DNA of 15,741 nt from an uncultured Mailhella sp. GTDB lineage: Bacteria; Desulfobacterota; Desulfovibrionia; Desulfovibrionales; Desulfovibrionaceae. Shown here one piece after another: positions 1 to 7,276 of the stretch. The position numbers and the translations under genes were made by a program. Position 1 is the first letter of the stretch; every line of letters begins with the position of its first letter. Under the pieces are notes generated by a model. That model searched no databases. It worked only from the letters and a program-made list of their open reading frames with translations, and was not told where the DNA came from. Where the stretch lies: positions 1-15,741 of the forward strand of contig NZ_CAJJIC010000043.1 of NCBI RefSeq assembly GCF_905187505.1. Reading direction: 5' to 3'.

Positions 1-22
1 TTCCCATGAAAAGGCATGGGAA
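1..22. terminator. Hairpin downstream of dnaN, possible terminator
   Basis: A perfect 8-bp inverted repeat, TTCCCATG and CATGGGAA, is separated by a 6-base loop. It starts 15 bases beyond the dnaN stop on the minus strand. No T-run can be judged because the window ends at the stem. It may terminate dnaN transcription or be part of the leader of the next gene. Confidence 0.3.
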
Positions 23-37
23 CATGACCTGAGAGGC

Positions 38-1204
38 TTACTCTTCTTCCGTATAGTAGGAAGATTCGGCAATTTTCATGGGCATGAGAATGACGGTGTA
101 TTCGGCATCCTCGGAGCCGGTGATGCCGCAGGGGCCTTCCGCTCCGGTGAACACATAATGCAGAGAAGCGGACTGAAAATGTCCGAGTATGTCCATGAGG
201 CTGCGCGTGGGGAAGGCGATGACTTCCAGATCCCCCTTGAATGAGCCTTCCAGATGTTCGGTGGCGGAACCCGTTTCCTGGCCCTGGGCGGAGAGCTCCA
301 CGTCCTCGGGAGAGAAGCGGAAATAGGTGCAGCGGTCGCTGTCGTTGTTGAAGATGAGCAGACGGTCAAGGGCGTTCAGCGTTTCACGGCGGTCCACGTC
401 GAGCTGCGAGGTGTTCGCGCCGTCGAGTCTGGCCAGAAAACTCAGATGGTCGGGATAGCTGAAGTTGGCGCTGCGGGGAATGCTCAGGGTTTCGCTGCCG
501 GAGCCGGTGCGGATGTGGAAGCGGCGTTCGCTTATGTTCAGCATGACCTCGTCGCTGCCCAGCCACTTGCGCAGCTCATTGACGTACTTCTTCTGAATGA
601 GAAGACCGTTTTCCGGCAGAAGATTCGCCAGGGCATCGTTGATGAAACGCACCATGGCGAACTGATGACCGTTCAGACCGCACACGTCCACCTTTCCGGC
701 CTCTCCGGCCTTGAGGTACAGACAGGCCAGACCTTCGGCGCTGTCGTCGTCGCTGATGCAGAAGGACACGCGATCGATGACGTCCTGGAAGAAATCACCG
801 GCCCACAGCACGGCACCTTCTTCAGGAAAGGGAGGAAGGGGCTGGAACCATACCGGATCCACCGTGGGGAGCTTGTAGGAACGGCGTCCCTGTTCCACGG
901 AAAGGATGTGCGATTCCTCATCCAGGCGAAGATTGATTTCTCCTCCGGGCAGACGGCGCAGAAGTTCCACGAAGGCCCGTCCGTTCACGCCTGCCGTTCC
1001 CTCTTCCTTTATCTCTGCAGGATAGGTGCCCGTGAATTCGATGTTCACGTCGGTGGACATGATGGTAAGCCGGTCCCCTTCGGGAGACTTCACGGCCTGA
1101 AGCCAGATCGAACGCAGATAGGCTGCTCCCGCCTTGCTGGGAATGATGGAAGCCGCCTTCTGAAGGCCTTCGATGATCTGTTCCTTTTTTACGGTTAAAT
1201 ACAT
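38..1204 (-). CDS. dnaN: DNA polymerase III sliding clamp, beta subunit
   Basis: The 388-residue product is the ring-shaped clamp that encircles DNA and tethers polymerase III; its length is normal for DnaN. The N-terminus (MYLTVKKEQIIEGLQKAASIIPSK) matches the usual opening of the first clamp domain, and the C-terminal strand reads YTVILMPMKI, like the family's conserved MPMRL-type end. It then carries about ten extra residues (AESSYYTEEE), a short acidic tail. The ATG at 1204 is preferred over a start twelve codons upstream because AAGGA lies just ahead of it and the homologous N-terminus begins there. It sits downstream of dnaA on the same strand with a 119-base gap, the classic dnaA-dnaN order near replication origins. 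Identification by sequence pattern is firm. I cannot see whether gyrB or recF follows. Confidence 0.93.
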   Translation of the reverse strand: MYLTVKKEQIIEGLQKAASIIPSKAGAAYLRSIWLQAVKSPEGDRLTIMSTDVNIEFTGTYPAEIKEEGTAGVNGRAFVELLRRLPGGEINLRLDEESHILSVEQGRRSYKLPTVDPVWFQPLPPFPEEGAVLWAGDFFQDVIDRVSFCISDDDSAEGLACLYLKAGEAGKVDVCGLNGHQFAMVRFINDALANLLPENGLLIQKKYVNELRKWLGSDEVMLNISERRFHIRTGSGSETLSIPRSANFSYPDHLSFLARLDGANTSQLDVDRRETLNALDRLLIFNNDSDRCTYFRFSPEDVELSAQGQETGSATEHLEGSFKGDLEVIAFPTRSLMDILGHFQSASLHYVFTGAEGPCGITGSEDAEYTVILMPMKIAESSYYTEEE

Positions 1205-1323
1205 GTCTTTTCCTTGTAGTAGAAGGTTTAATATCGCCACTTTGTTCTTATCTCGTTCAACATCTTGAAATTATTGAATAAGATAGAAACAAAAAGAGGA
1301 ACCTCAAGTAAGAAGACGCACAT

Positions 1324-2679
1324 TCAGGCCGGTTTTCGACCTCCCTGAACGCCGTTTGCGCACTGTTTCGTCAGCTTTGTGACCAGACTGTGCACATCTT
1401 TGTTCGTAACTTTAAGTTTTTCAATCTTTTTCACGGCATACATGACAGTCGTGTGATTTTTTCCGCCAAAGAGGAGACCGATGGACGGGTAGGATTCCCC
1501 GAGCAGGCTTCGGCACAGATACATGGCCATCTGCCGGGGATGGGAAAGTTCTCTGCTTCTTGTGTTTTCACGCAGTTGCGATGAAGTACAGCCGTAGTGG
1601 GCAGCCACGGCCGCCAGGATGGAATCCGCGTCTGCGGCCATGGTCTGACCGGAGCGTTCCAGAAGATGGGCAAGTTCTGCGGCCGAGGGCAGTTTTTTGT
1701 CTTGTTCGTAACGCAGACGCAGCTGTTCCAGAATTCCCTGGATGTGGCGCAGGCGCAGACAGCGTCTGGCCAGCATGAGGGCCGTGGCATGGTGTGCGGG
1801 CAGGCCGGTCTTTTCCATGCTCATCTGGGCGAAGCGCAGGCGCACGTCGAGATCCGGCTCGGGAAGCAGAAGGGAAAGGCTGGAGCAGAGCCGGTCGTGC
1901 AGTTCGGGAAGAAGGGCGCCGTCCAGGGAAAGCGTGCCGAGAAAGAAGGTCCTGCCGGCAAGAACGTCGAGAAGGGCCGCAAGTTCTCGCTGGGCATCGG
2001 GGACGTTTTCCAGAAGCTGAAGATCGTCGGCCACCAGGGCGTCGCAGCCGCGAGCCAGGCGTTGAAAAAAGTCGGGGGAGCGGCGAAAGCGCGTCAGCAT
2101 TTCGCTTCCGGAAAGGAAGACCGCTCTTCCGTGGAAGCGACGGCAGAACTGCCCGAAGGCGGCGCGCGAAAGATGGGTCTTGCCCGTGCCGGAGGCTCCC
2201 CGAAGGAAAATGACGCGGGGTTCCTTCTGCAGGGCGAGGCGCAGAAGTCTTATGTCGTTTCTGCTGCGGCCGTTGACGAGAAAGTCGTCAAAGACGGGCA
2301 GGCTGTCCACGGGGTCGGAGGAAAGAGGCGCACAGGGCAGGGGAGGCTGTTGCTGCTGCGGCCACTCGTAGCGTAGCGACGTGCGGGTGCCGAGCACGCT
2401 TCGGGCAGCCTTTTCCAGTGCGGTGCGGCCTCGTTCGACATACCAGCGGAAAAAAAGTTCGTGCGGCATGGAAACGGTGAGCACACGGTCTTCGCCGTCT
2501 TCCAGAGAGAAGGAGAGAGGGGAAAACCATTCCGGCGTTCTGCCGCCGAGACGTCGGCGAAGCAGTTTTCTGACGAGCTGACCGTCGGTATCTGAAGCTG
2601 CGGCAAGAGAAGGCGAGCCTTCTTTCGGCAGGCTTCCGGCCTCTGCGCAGGCCCTAGGAAAGCTGGAAAGAACTTTCAT
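1324..2679 (-). CDS. dnaA: Divergent replication initiator DnaA
   Basis: The 451-residue AAA+ protein should bind and melt the chromosome origin. Domain I is about residues 30-100, followed by a Gln/Pro-rich linker. The ATPase has Walker A GASGTGKT (161-168) and Walker B LVADD ending at D219. The DNA-binding domain IV is about 350-440, with RQMAMYLCRSLLG and FGGKNHTTV. It departs from the family at several points. Box VII reads HDRLCSSLSLLL where E. coli has EDRLKSRFGWGL, so the arginine finger (E. coli R285) is S267. The signature GGRDHTT is GGKNHTT, with N408 for the base-contacting Asp. Sensor II Arg (R311) and the equivalent of E. coli R399 (R374) are kept. The start is uncertain: ATG 2679 has no clear ribosome site, and an in-frame TTG at 2733 would add 18 residues. 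A second, canonical DnaA may exist elsewhere in the genome (inference). Confidence 0.88.
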   Translation of the reverse strand: MKVLSSFPRACAEAGSLPKEGSPSLAAASDTDGQLVRKLLRRRLGGRTPEWFSPLSFSLEDGEDRVLTVSMPHELFFRWYVERGRTALEKAARSVLGTRTSLRYEWPQQQQPPLPCAPLSSDPVDSLPVFDDFLVNGRSRNDIRLLRLALQKEPRVIFLRGASGTGKTHLSRAAFGQFCRRFHGRAVFLSGSEMLTRFRRSPDFFQRLARGCDALVADDLQLLENVPDAQRELAALLDVLAGRTFFLGTLSLDGALLPELHDRLCSSLSLLLPEPDLDVRLRFAQMSMEKTGLPAHHATALMLARRCLRLRHIQGILEQLRLRYEQDKKLPSAAELAHLLERSGQTMAADADSILAAVAAHYGCTSSQLRENTRSRELSHPRQMAMYLCRSLLGESYPSIGLLFGGKNHTTVMYAVKKIEKLKVTNKDVHSLVTKLTKQCANGVQGGRKPA

Positions 2680-2827
2680 GCGTATTCGGACGATGTTCGT
2701 ATTGCGGAGAAATGATGGAATCAGCGCCTGCAATCATGAGAAATGCCATGAGGTTAAGCGTTGATCCGTCAGTATTCGGCAGTGTGCTCACAGACTGCCG
2801 GGCATAAATTTTTTTACCAGAAAACGC

Positions 2828-2857
2828 TTGCATAAACAAGCAGTTTCTTGGTTATAT
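2828..2857 (+). promoter_or_regulatory. Candidate promoter for the M23 peptidase gene
   Basis: TTGCAT and TTATAT are separated by 18 bases, a fair match to sigma-70 -35 and -10 boxes, and lie 63 bases ahead of the peptidase start. The -35 overlaps a 5-bp inverted repeat (GCTTG, CATAAA, CAAGC; 2826-2841). The surrounding 241 bases between the divergent dnaA and peptidase genes are the most AT-rich part of this end, with an A/T run near 2806-2817. I saw no good match to the DnaA box TTATNCACA there. Confidence 0.3.
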
Positions 2858-2920
2858 ACCCGCAAGGGCGCGAGCTCCTTTTCTTTTCCCTGAAATAAAA
2901 GCCGTGAAACGTCAGACGTT

Positions 2921-4456
2921 ATGATAAAAAAGTATCAAATATTTCGCGCATTGTCCGTGCGCGTGCTCTGCTGTGTGCTTTTCGGTTCGGCCGTCGCCGG
3001 AGCGTGGCAGCTTTTTCAAGAGGATGAGCTGCCCGGGTATGTGCTGTCCGAGGAAGTTGCCGCCGACGGCGGAATGGAACTGTTTGATCAGGCGGTGAAG
3101 CCTCATGATTTTTCTCTGGGGATCGATGTCGATAATCCGGGGGAAACGCAGCTGGCTTCGCTGGGAAGCGGGCTTTCGTGGATGCGCGAATTCTGGGAGG
3201 GCGGCGGAGTGTCGTCCGGTGAGGAAGCCGGAAGCTCTCCCCGCTACGACGATTCCCTGAGCGCTTTTCTTTCTTCCAGGGAAGGCATGTGCATTCCGAA
3301 CTATTCCGAGGCTGTGCCGTGGGAAGAGGATTCCCGCTACATGGTGGAAGATTCGGGGTGCGGAACCGAGGTGTTCCGCAGCGCCGTGCGCAGCGGCGAC
3401 AGTGCGGGAGCCCTGCTGGTGCGCTGGCTGGACAACAATGAGGTCGATCAGGTCGTGAAGGCCGCCTCTTCCGCGTATTCCATGACGAAGATCATGCCCG
3501 GTCATCTGTTCAGCGTGGAGCGAGACAAGCAGACGGAACAGGTCAGTCGTCTTTTTTACGACATCGACGAAGAGAGCCGTCTTGTCGTCGAACGCACGGA
3601 AAGCGGTTTTTCCGCCCGCGTGGACGTCTTTGAGTTCGACACCAGACTCGTCAAGGTGAGCGGCACCATCCATTCTTCGCTGTTCGAGGCCATGGCCGAT
3701 GCCGGAGAGTCCGCCAATCTGGCCGTGCGGCTGGCCGACGTGTTCAGTCATCAGATCAACTTCGTCAACGAAGTGCAGGATGGCGACACCTTTGAAATGG
3801 TCGTGGAAAAGAAATATCTCGGCGATGACTTCCGCCGTTACGGCGATATCGTGGCCGCCCGCTTCGTCAACGACGGGGAAGCGTTTGAGGCGTTCCGTTT
3901 TGTGGACGCGAAGGGCGAAACGCACTATTTTGCCGCCGACGGAAGCTCGCTGGAAACGGAATTTCTCAAGGCTCCCCTCAATTTCACCCGCGTGAGCTCC
4001 GTGTATACCATGCATCGCAGGCATCCCATTTTCGGCAAGGTGCGTCCGCATCAGGGCGTGGACTATGCCGCTCCCCGCGGCACGCCGGTGAAGGCCCTCG
4101 GCGCGGGCAAGGTGACGTTCCGGGGCTGGAAGAACGGCTACGGCAACACGCTCGTCATCCGTCACAGCGGAGGCATAGAAACGCAGTACGCCCATCTTTC
4201 CCGCTTTGCCTCGTCGCTCAAGGTGGGGCAGAAGGTGGATCAGGGAGAAGTGGTGGCCTTCGTGGGTGCGACGGGCACGGCCACCGGTCCGCATCTTGAC
4301 TTTCGCGTCATGAAGAACGGCCGGTTCGTCAATCCCGACACGCTTTCCGGATCGCGTTCCGCGCCGGTGTCCAAAAAGGATCGCGCACGTTTCATGCAGA
4401 CCGTGGCGAGCGCCCGTTCGCTGCTTGACAGCGACACCGCCGTGGCGGAAAAATAG
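2921..4456 (+). CDS. Membrane-anchored M23 (LytM/MepM-type) peptidoglycan peptidase
   Basis: The 511-residue protein opens with one hydrophobic segment (about residues 9-30), so it is probably exported and inner-membrane anchored. Residues about 190-360 follow the MepM/Csd3 pattern, with GTIHSSLFEAMADAG, a GDTFEMVVEKKYL motif and FLKAPLNFTRVSSVY. The peptidase domain starts at HPIFGKVRPHQGVDYAAPRG. Visible active-site residues are H377 and D381 (HxxxD), H425 (YAHL) and H458. The usual final zinc ligand in the HxH motif is Asp here: GPHLDFRV, D460. Such enzymes cut peptide cross-links of peptidoglycan and allow wall expansion. With Asp in place of His the protein could still bind metal, or could act as a regulator like other degenerate LytM proteins. 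The start has no evident Shine-Dalgarno, but the signal-like N-terminus supports it. A terminator hairpin follows. Confidence 0.87.
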   Translation: MIKKYQIFRALSVRVLCCVLFGSAVAGAWQLFQEDELPGYVLSEEVAADGGMELFDQAVKPHDFSLGIDVDNPGETQLASLGSGLSWMREFWEGGGVSSGEEAGSSPRYDDSLSAFLSSREGMCIPNYSEAVPWEEDSRYMVEDSGCGTEVFRSAVRSGDSAGALLVRWLDNNEVDQVVKAASSAYSMTKIMPGHLFSVERDKQTEQVSRLFYDIDEESRLVVERTESGFSARVDVFEFDTRLVKVSGTIHSSLFEAMADAGESANLAVRLADVFSHQINFVNEVQDGDTFEMVVEKKYLGDDFRRYGDIVAARFVNDGEAFEAFRFVDAKGETHYFAADGSSLETEFLKAPLNFTRVSSVYTMHRRHPIFGKVRPHQGVDYAAPRGTPVKALGAGKVTFRGWKNGYGNTLVIRHSGGIETQYAHLSRFASSLKVGQKVDQGEVVAFVGATGTATGPHLDFRVMKNGRFVNPDTLSGSRSAPVSKKDRARFMQTVASARSLLDSDTAVAEK

Positions 4457-4478
4457 CGCGATATTTTCGTATGTGCCC

Positions 4479-4519
4479 AAGGCTGGCGCATCCTTCCGAA
4501 GAAGGGGTGCGCCAGCCTT
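4479..4519 (+). terminator. Rho-independent-like terminator after the M23 gene
   Basis: A perfect 12-bp stem, AAGGCTGGCGCA with TGCGCCAGCCTT, begins 23 bases after the peptidase stop. The T-run is interrupted (TTTCC, then TATTTTT near 4530-4536), so termination may be partial and queA could receive some read-through. Confidence 0.65.
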
Positions 4520-4566
4520 TCCGTCCCTGTATTTTTCTCCGGGCCCGAAAGGGCGGGAACAGAGTC

Positions 4567-5664
4567 ATGAACGAATCCGACTTTCAGCTGTCGAGCTACA
4601 ATTACGATTTGCCCGAGGAGCGCATAGCCCAGTATCCCCCCGAAAAGCGCGGCGCTTCGCGTCTCATGGTGCTGGACCGGGCGAGCGGAAGGAACATTCA
4701 TTCCACGTTTTCCCATCTTGCGGACTTTCTTCCCGAGGGAGCGCTGCTTGTGGCCAACAATTCCTGCGTGGTGCCCGCGCGTCTTTTCGGCCACAGGCCC
4801 ACGGGGGGCAAGGTGGAGCTGCTTCTCCTCACGCCTCCTCCTCTGCTCAAGGCCTGCGCCGTGGCCGAAGCGGACGGCTGGAGCCGCGCCCAGGCGGAAG
4901 TGCTGCTACGGCCGTCCCGCAGCATTCACGTGGGAGATAGGCTCGTCTTCGGCGACAGCATTGCCGCCGAGGTTCTCAAGAAAAAGGAATTCGGGCAGCA
5001 TGACGTCATGCTGTTCTGGAAGGGCGATCTTGTGGAGTGCATGCGGCGCATAGGAAAGCTGCCGCTTCCGCCGTACATCAAGCGCGAGCAGAGCAGCGAG
5101 GACATGGCCCGCTATCAGACCGTGTATGCCGACAGGGACAAATCCGGCAGCGTGGCCGCGCCTACGGCGGGACTGCACTTCACCGACGCTCTTCGCGAAG
5201 AGCTCCGGCAGCGCGGCTTCGGCTGGGCCGAAGTCACGCTGCACGTGGGATACGGCACCTTCAGCCCCGTGCGCGAGCAGGACATACGCGAGCATCCCAT
5301 GCACAGCGAGTATGTGGAAGTGTCGCCGGAAACGGCCGGGATCATCCGTGAGGCAAAGGCATCCGGCCGTCCCGTGGTCGCCGTGGGAACCACCTCCTGC
5401 CGTACCATGGAAGGCTGCGCCGCACAGAACGGCGGCGTCATTCCCGAAGGCGGGTGGCACGGCTGGACCAATATCTTCATTTATCCGGGCTTCCGCTTTC
5501 AGGTCGTGGATCATCTCATCACCAATTTCCATCTGCCGGAATCCTCGCTCATCATGCTGGTGGCGGCGCTTTGCGGAAGAGAGCGCATTCTTTCCGCCTA
5601 TGCCGAGGCCGTGCGGGAAAAGTACCGCTTTTTCTCCTACGGAGACGCCATGCTCGTGCGTTAG
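4567..5664 (+). CDS. queA: S-adenosylmethionine:tRNA ribosyltransferase-isomerase (queuosine synthesis)
   Basis: QueA transfers and isomerises the ribosyl part of S-adenosylmethionine onto 7-aminomethyl-7-deazaguanine in tRNA, giving epoxyqueuosine at wobble position 34. The 365-residue product has family motifs in order: YPPEKRGASRLMVLDR near the N-terminus, LVANNSCVVPARLFG, GKVELLLL, the core SVAAPTAGLHFT, TLHVGYGTFSPV, and a C-terminal TNFHLPESSLIMLVAALCG. The length is close to E. coli QueA (about 356). The start ATG lies where homologues begin; an in-frame ATG about 96 bases upstream is rejected because it falls inside the preceding terminator. It stands alone here, between two terminator structures, with no other queuosine gene in view. 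Confidence in function is high. Confidence 0.95.
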   Translation: MNESDFQLSSYNYDLPEERIAQYPPEKRGASRLMVLDRASGRNIHSTFSHLADFLPEGALLVANNSCVVPARLFGHRPTGGKVELLLLTPPPLLKACAVAEADGWSRAQAEVLLRPSRSIHVGDRLVFGDSIAAEVLKKKEFGQHDVMLFWKGDLVECMRRIGKLPLPPYIKREQSSEDMARYQTVYADRDKSGSVAAPTAGLHFTDALREELRQRGFGWAEVTLHVGYGTFSPVREQDIREHPMHSEYVEVSPETAGIIREAKASGRPVVAVGTTSCRTMEGCAAQNGGVIPEGGWHGWTNIFIYPGFRFQVVDHLITNFHLPESSLIMLVAALCGRERILSAYAEAVREKYRFFSYGDAMLVR

Positions 5665-5728
5665 GAACACGCACGGGGCGTGACTCCGCGGTCATGGGAG
5701 CGCGGCGGCAATGAGTCCGGCGACATTG

Positions 5729-5760
5729 AAAAAAAAGGGAGCCTCAGGCTCCCTTCTTTT
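5729..5760. terminator. Bidirectional terminator after queA
   Basis: A 9-bp perfect stem (AAGGGAGCC and GGCTCCCTT, loop TCA, 5735-5755) follows queA by about 70 bases. On the plus strand it is followed by CTTTTC. On the minus strand it is followed by eight T residues (A5729-A5736 in plus orientation), so it should be stronger as a terminator for a leftward transcript from the 5761-6265 gap. Confidence 0.75.
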
Positions 5761-5831
5761 CAAGAAGGAAATGAGGCGGGCGCGCCGACGATTTTCCAAA
5801 AATGCGGCAGCGGGGCTGAAATTTTCAGCTG

Positions 5832-5845
5832 CTCTGACGTCAGAG
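5832..5845. repeat. 14-base perfect palindrome
   Basis: CTCTGACGTCAGAG is its own reverse complement and lies just ahead of the AGAGGA ribosome-site-like sequence of the possible relic frame at 5854. It could be a binding site for a dimeric regulator. No matching protein can be named. Confidence 0.4.
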
Positions 5846-6025
5846 GAAGAGCGCATGAAGGAACGAACCATGGATGCGGGCAAGACGTCCATGGGCGGGG
5901 CGCTTTTTTCGCTGCCGGTCCATCGGCGTTTCTGGACGGAGCCTGAGAACCTGTCGTTCTTTACGGTGCATGAAGGAACTAAGGCCATGATGCACGTGCC
6001 CGGATGCGGAACGGCTTTCTGCTCC

Positions 6026-6053
6026 GTCGAGCCTGCCTCACGGCAGACTCGAC
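6026..6053. repeat. Hairpin inside the gene-free stretch
   Basis: Arms GTCGAGCCTGCC and GGCAGACTCGAC pair over 12 positions with one mismatch around a TCAC loop. No T-run follows on either strand, so it does not look like a simple terminator. It could be part of a structured RNA. Confidence 0.5.
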
Positions 6054-6164
6054 ATGTCCGGCGCCTGCGCTCACGACCTTGGAACAGCGGGCGTATTTTT
6101 TGCAGGGATCTGAACAGGGCGTGCGAAGAACGGAGACGCTTGTCCGGCCCTTTGAGCGACTGCC

Positions 6165-6183
6165 GCGTTGCGCCGCGCAACGC
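6165..6183. repeat. Short perfect hairpin next to an A-run
   Basis: GCGTTGCG and CGCAACGC form a perfect 8-bp stem with a 3-base loop. Seven A residues follow 3 bases later on the plus strand, the wrong polarity for a terminator on either strand. Confidence 0.45.
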
Positions 6184-6200
6184 CGAAAAAAAGATGCGGG

Positions 6201-6241
6201 CCTGCGGCTGTGAAGGCGGCTGCCGGCCTCCCTGCGGCTGT
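6201..6241 (+). repeat. 11-base direct repeat CCTGCGGCTGT
   Basis: The exact 11-mer occurs at 6201-6211 and 6231-6241, 30 bases apart. In the open plus frame each copy encodes a Cys-Gly-Cys, but that frame runs on through the terminator at 6266-6306, so a protein is doubtful. Confidence 0.45.
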
Positions 6242-6265
6242 TTCGAATGCAACAGCGACCTGTTG

Positions 6266-6306
6266 AAAAAACGACTTTCCGCTGTTCACGGAGAGTCGTT
6301 TTTTTT
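6266..6306. terminator. Bidirectional terminator at the end of the methyltransferase gene
   Basis: An 11-bp perfect stem (AAAAAACGACT with AGTCGTTTTTT) is extended by five more pairs with one G-T wobble, around a CTGTTCA loop. The plus strand ends in eight T residues and the minus strand in six. It lies 36 bases beyond the stop of the minus-strand methyltransferase gene and would also stop any rightward transcript from the gene-free stretch. Confidence 0.85.
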
Positions 6307-6341
6307 GAGAAGATCGACGAGGGGAGCGCGGCTCCTTTCCG

Positions 6342-6992
6342 TCATTTTGCTATTTCCCATATGGTCACGGGAACGGGCACGTCCTGTTCGGTGAGGGGGG
6401 AGACGGGCAGGCTGCATATGCGTTTGTGGCGGAGCCTGTGTTCGGTCAGCGTGTCGAGAAGGTGATGGAAGATGTCCCTTCCCGGTTCCGCTATCCAGGC
6501 CCTGCCTCCCGGCTTCAGCATGGAGGAGAGAAAGGCGGCTATGGGGGCGGCGAAGTCTTTTTCATACATGATGTCGCCCGCCCATATGCGGTCGAAGCTT
6601 TCGGGCGGCAGCGTGGGGCATCGCCAGTCCATGACCTCGAAACGTACCCCCTCGATCTGATTGAGGACGGCGTTCGTCTTTGCGTATTCAAGCGCTTCCG
6701 GTTCGTAGTCCATGCCGGTGACTTCGGCGCCGAGCCAGCGGCCGAGCAGGGCCGTGAAGCCCAGACCGCAGCCCATGTCGAGGCAGACCCTGCCCCTGAT
6801 GTCGTCCTGCATTTCCGCGAGCCATCCTGCGAGGGCCAGGGAGGAAGGCCATATTTCGTTCCAGTAGGGGAGACGGTCTTCTCCGTCCTTCTGATCCATG
6901 TCGGCCCACAGCTTGTCCATGTCGGCCCGGCGGATGTGCCATATTCTGCCGCAGGACTGGAATAACCGGTCGAAGGGCGTGAACTGTTCCAT
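6342..6992 (-). CDS. Class I SAM-dependent methyltransferase, family-16 (METTL20/21)-like
   Basis: The 216-residue cytosolic protein has a seven-strand methyltransferase fold. Motif I is LDMGCGLGF (71-79), with an acidic end of strand 2 (VTGMDYEPEAL, D95) that should bind the ribose of S-adenosylmethionine. The stretch PYWNEIWPSSLALAGWL (42-58) before it and the DxxY motif in AGDIMYE (D140, Y143) are hallmarks of methyltransferase family 16, whose members mostly methylate protein lysines. The target here is unknown; electron transfer flavoprotein, the METTL20 substrate, is one guess. ATG 6992 is chosen because AAGGA lies ahead of it. A longer frame upstream gives arginine-rich, unconserved text. 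It is a single gene with its own terminator. The methyltransferase call is firm, the subfamily moderate. Confidence 0.82.
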   Translation of the reverse strand: MEQFTPFDRLFQSCGRIWHIRRADMDKLWADMDQKDGEDRLPYWNEIWPSSLALAGWLAEMQDDIRGRVCLDMGCGLGFTALLGRWLGAEVTGMDYEPEALEYAKTNAVLNQIEGVRFEVMDWRCPTLPPESFDRIWAGDIMYEKDFAAPIAAFLSSMLKPGGRAWIAEPGRDIFHHLLDTLTEHRLRHKRICSLPVSPLTEQDVPVPVTIWEIAK

Positions 6993-7021
6993 GTTTGTTC
7001 CTTGAAATGACGTTTTCGGAC

Positions 7022-7064
7022 AAAAAGCGTGACGGGCAGTTTTTCGCAGTTGGGAAAAAGCGTG
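7022..7064. repeat. Direct repeat AAAAAGCGTG, 33 bases apart
   Basis: The exact 10-mer AAAAAGCGTG occurs at 7022-7031 and 7055-7064. The 33-base spacing is about three helical turns, so both copies face the same side of DNA. They lie 30-72 bases upstream of the methyltransferase start and could be an operator, or chance. Confidence 0.35.
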
Positions 7065-7276
7065 TCTTGGCCTGCGAGGCAGCCTGCTGCACGGCCCTCC
7101 GGGAAGGACCGTCATGACGACGCATTTTCGCACGTCGCGTGTCTTTTTGCCGTGTGTTTCCCGGCAGTGCGGGAGAGCATAGCGCGTTGTCTCTTCGCCG
7201 TGAAGTCTCCGCCCGGGGAGGCGGCAAAATGCTTGCCCGCCGGATGCAATAGGGATATCATGCCTGTTCACCATGA

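Larger units (their letters stand above)
5761..6265. other. Gene-free stretch rich in hairpins
   Basis: I find no convincing gene in these 505 bases. Reading frames remain open on both strands, as is common in GC-rich DNA, but all run through one or other flanking terminator and none gives a recognisable protein. The plus-strand frame beginning at ATG 5854 has a good ribosome site (AGAGGA) and gene-like GC in third codon positions for about 55 codons, then turns into arginine-rich text. It may be a decayed gene. The stretch contains several inverted repeats (5832-5845, 6026-6053, 6165-6183), listed separately, and could encode a non-coding RNA. Confidence 0.5.

Noticed and set aside
254..1198. 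Long plus-strand open frame (314 codons)
   Set aside because: It is the antisense of dnaN. The protein has no family features, while the dnaN frame is clearly conserved.
2912..4480. Long minus-strand open frame (522 codons)
   Set aside because: It is antisense to the M23 peptidase. The text is His/Arg-rich with no motif, as expected for the complement of GC-rich coding DNA.
5692..6252. Minus-strand open frame across the gene-free stretch
   Set aside because: It runs through the T8 terminator, is Arg/Ser-rich and resembles no known protein.
6237..6257. T-arm-like TTCGAAT suggesting tRNA or tmRNA
   Set aside because: The flanking stem does not fit a 5-bp T-arm with a 7-base loop, and there is no acceptor stem or tag-coding sequence nearby.
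5711..6394. Plus-strand open frame with a Cys-rich segment (ACGCEGGCRPPCGCFEC)
   Set aside because: It starts before one terminator and has no stop before the second, so its message would end without a stop codon. The Cys motif comes from an 11-base direct repeat.
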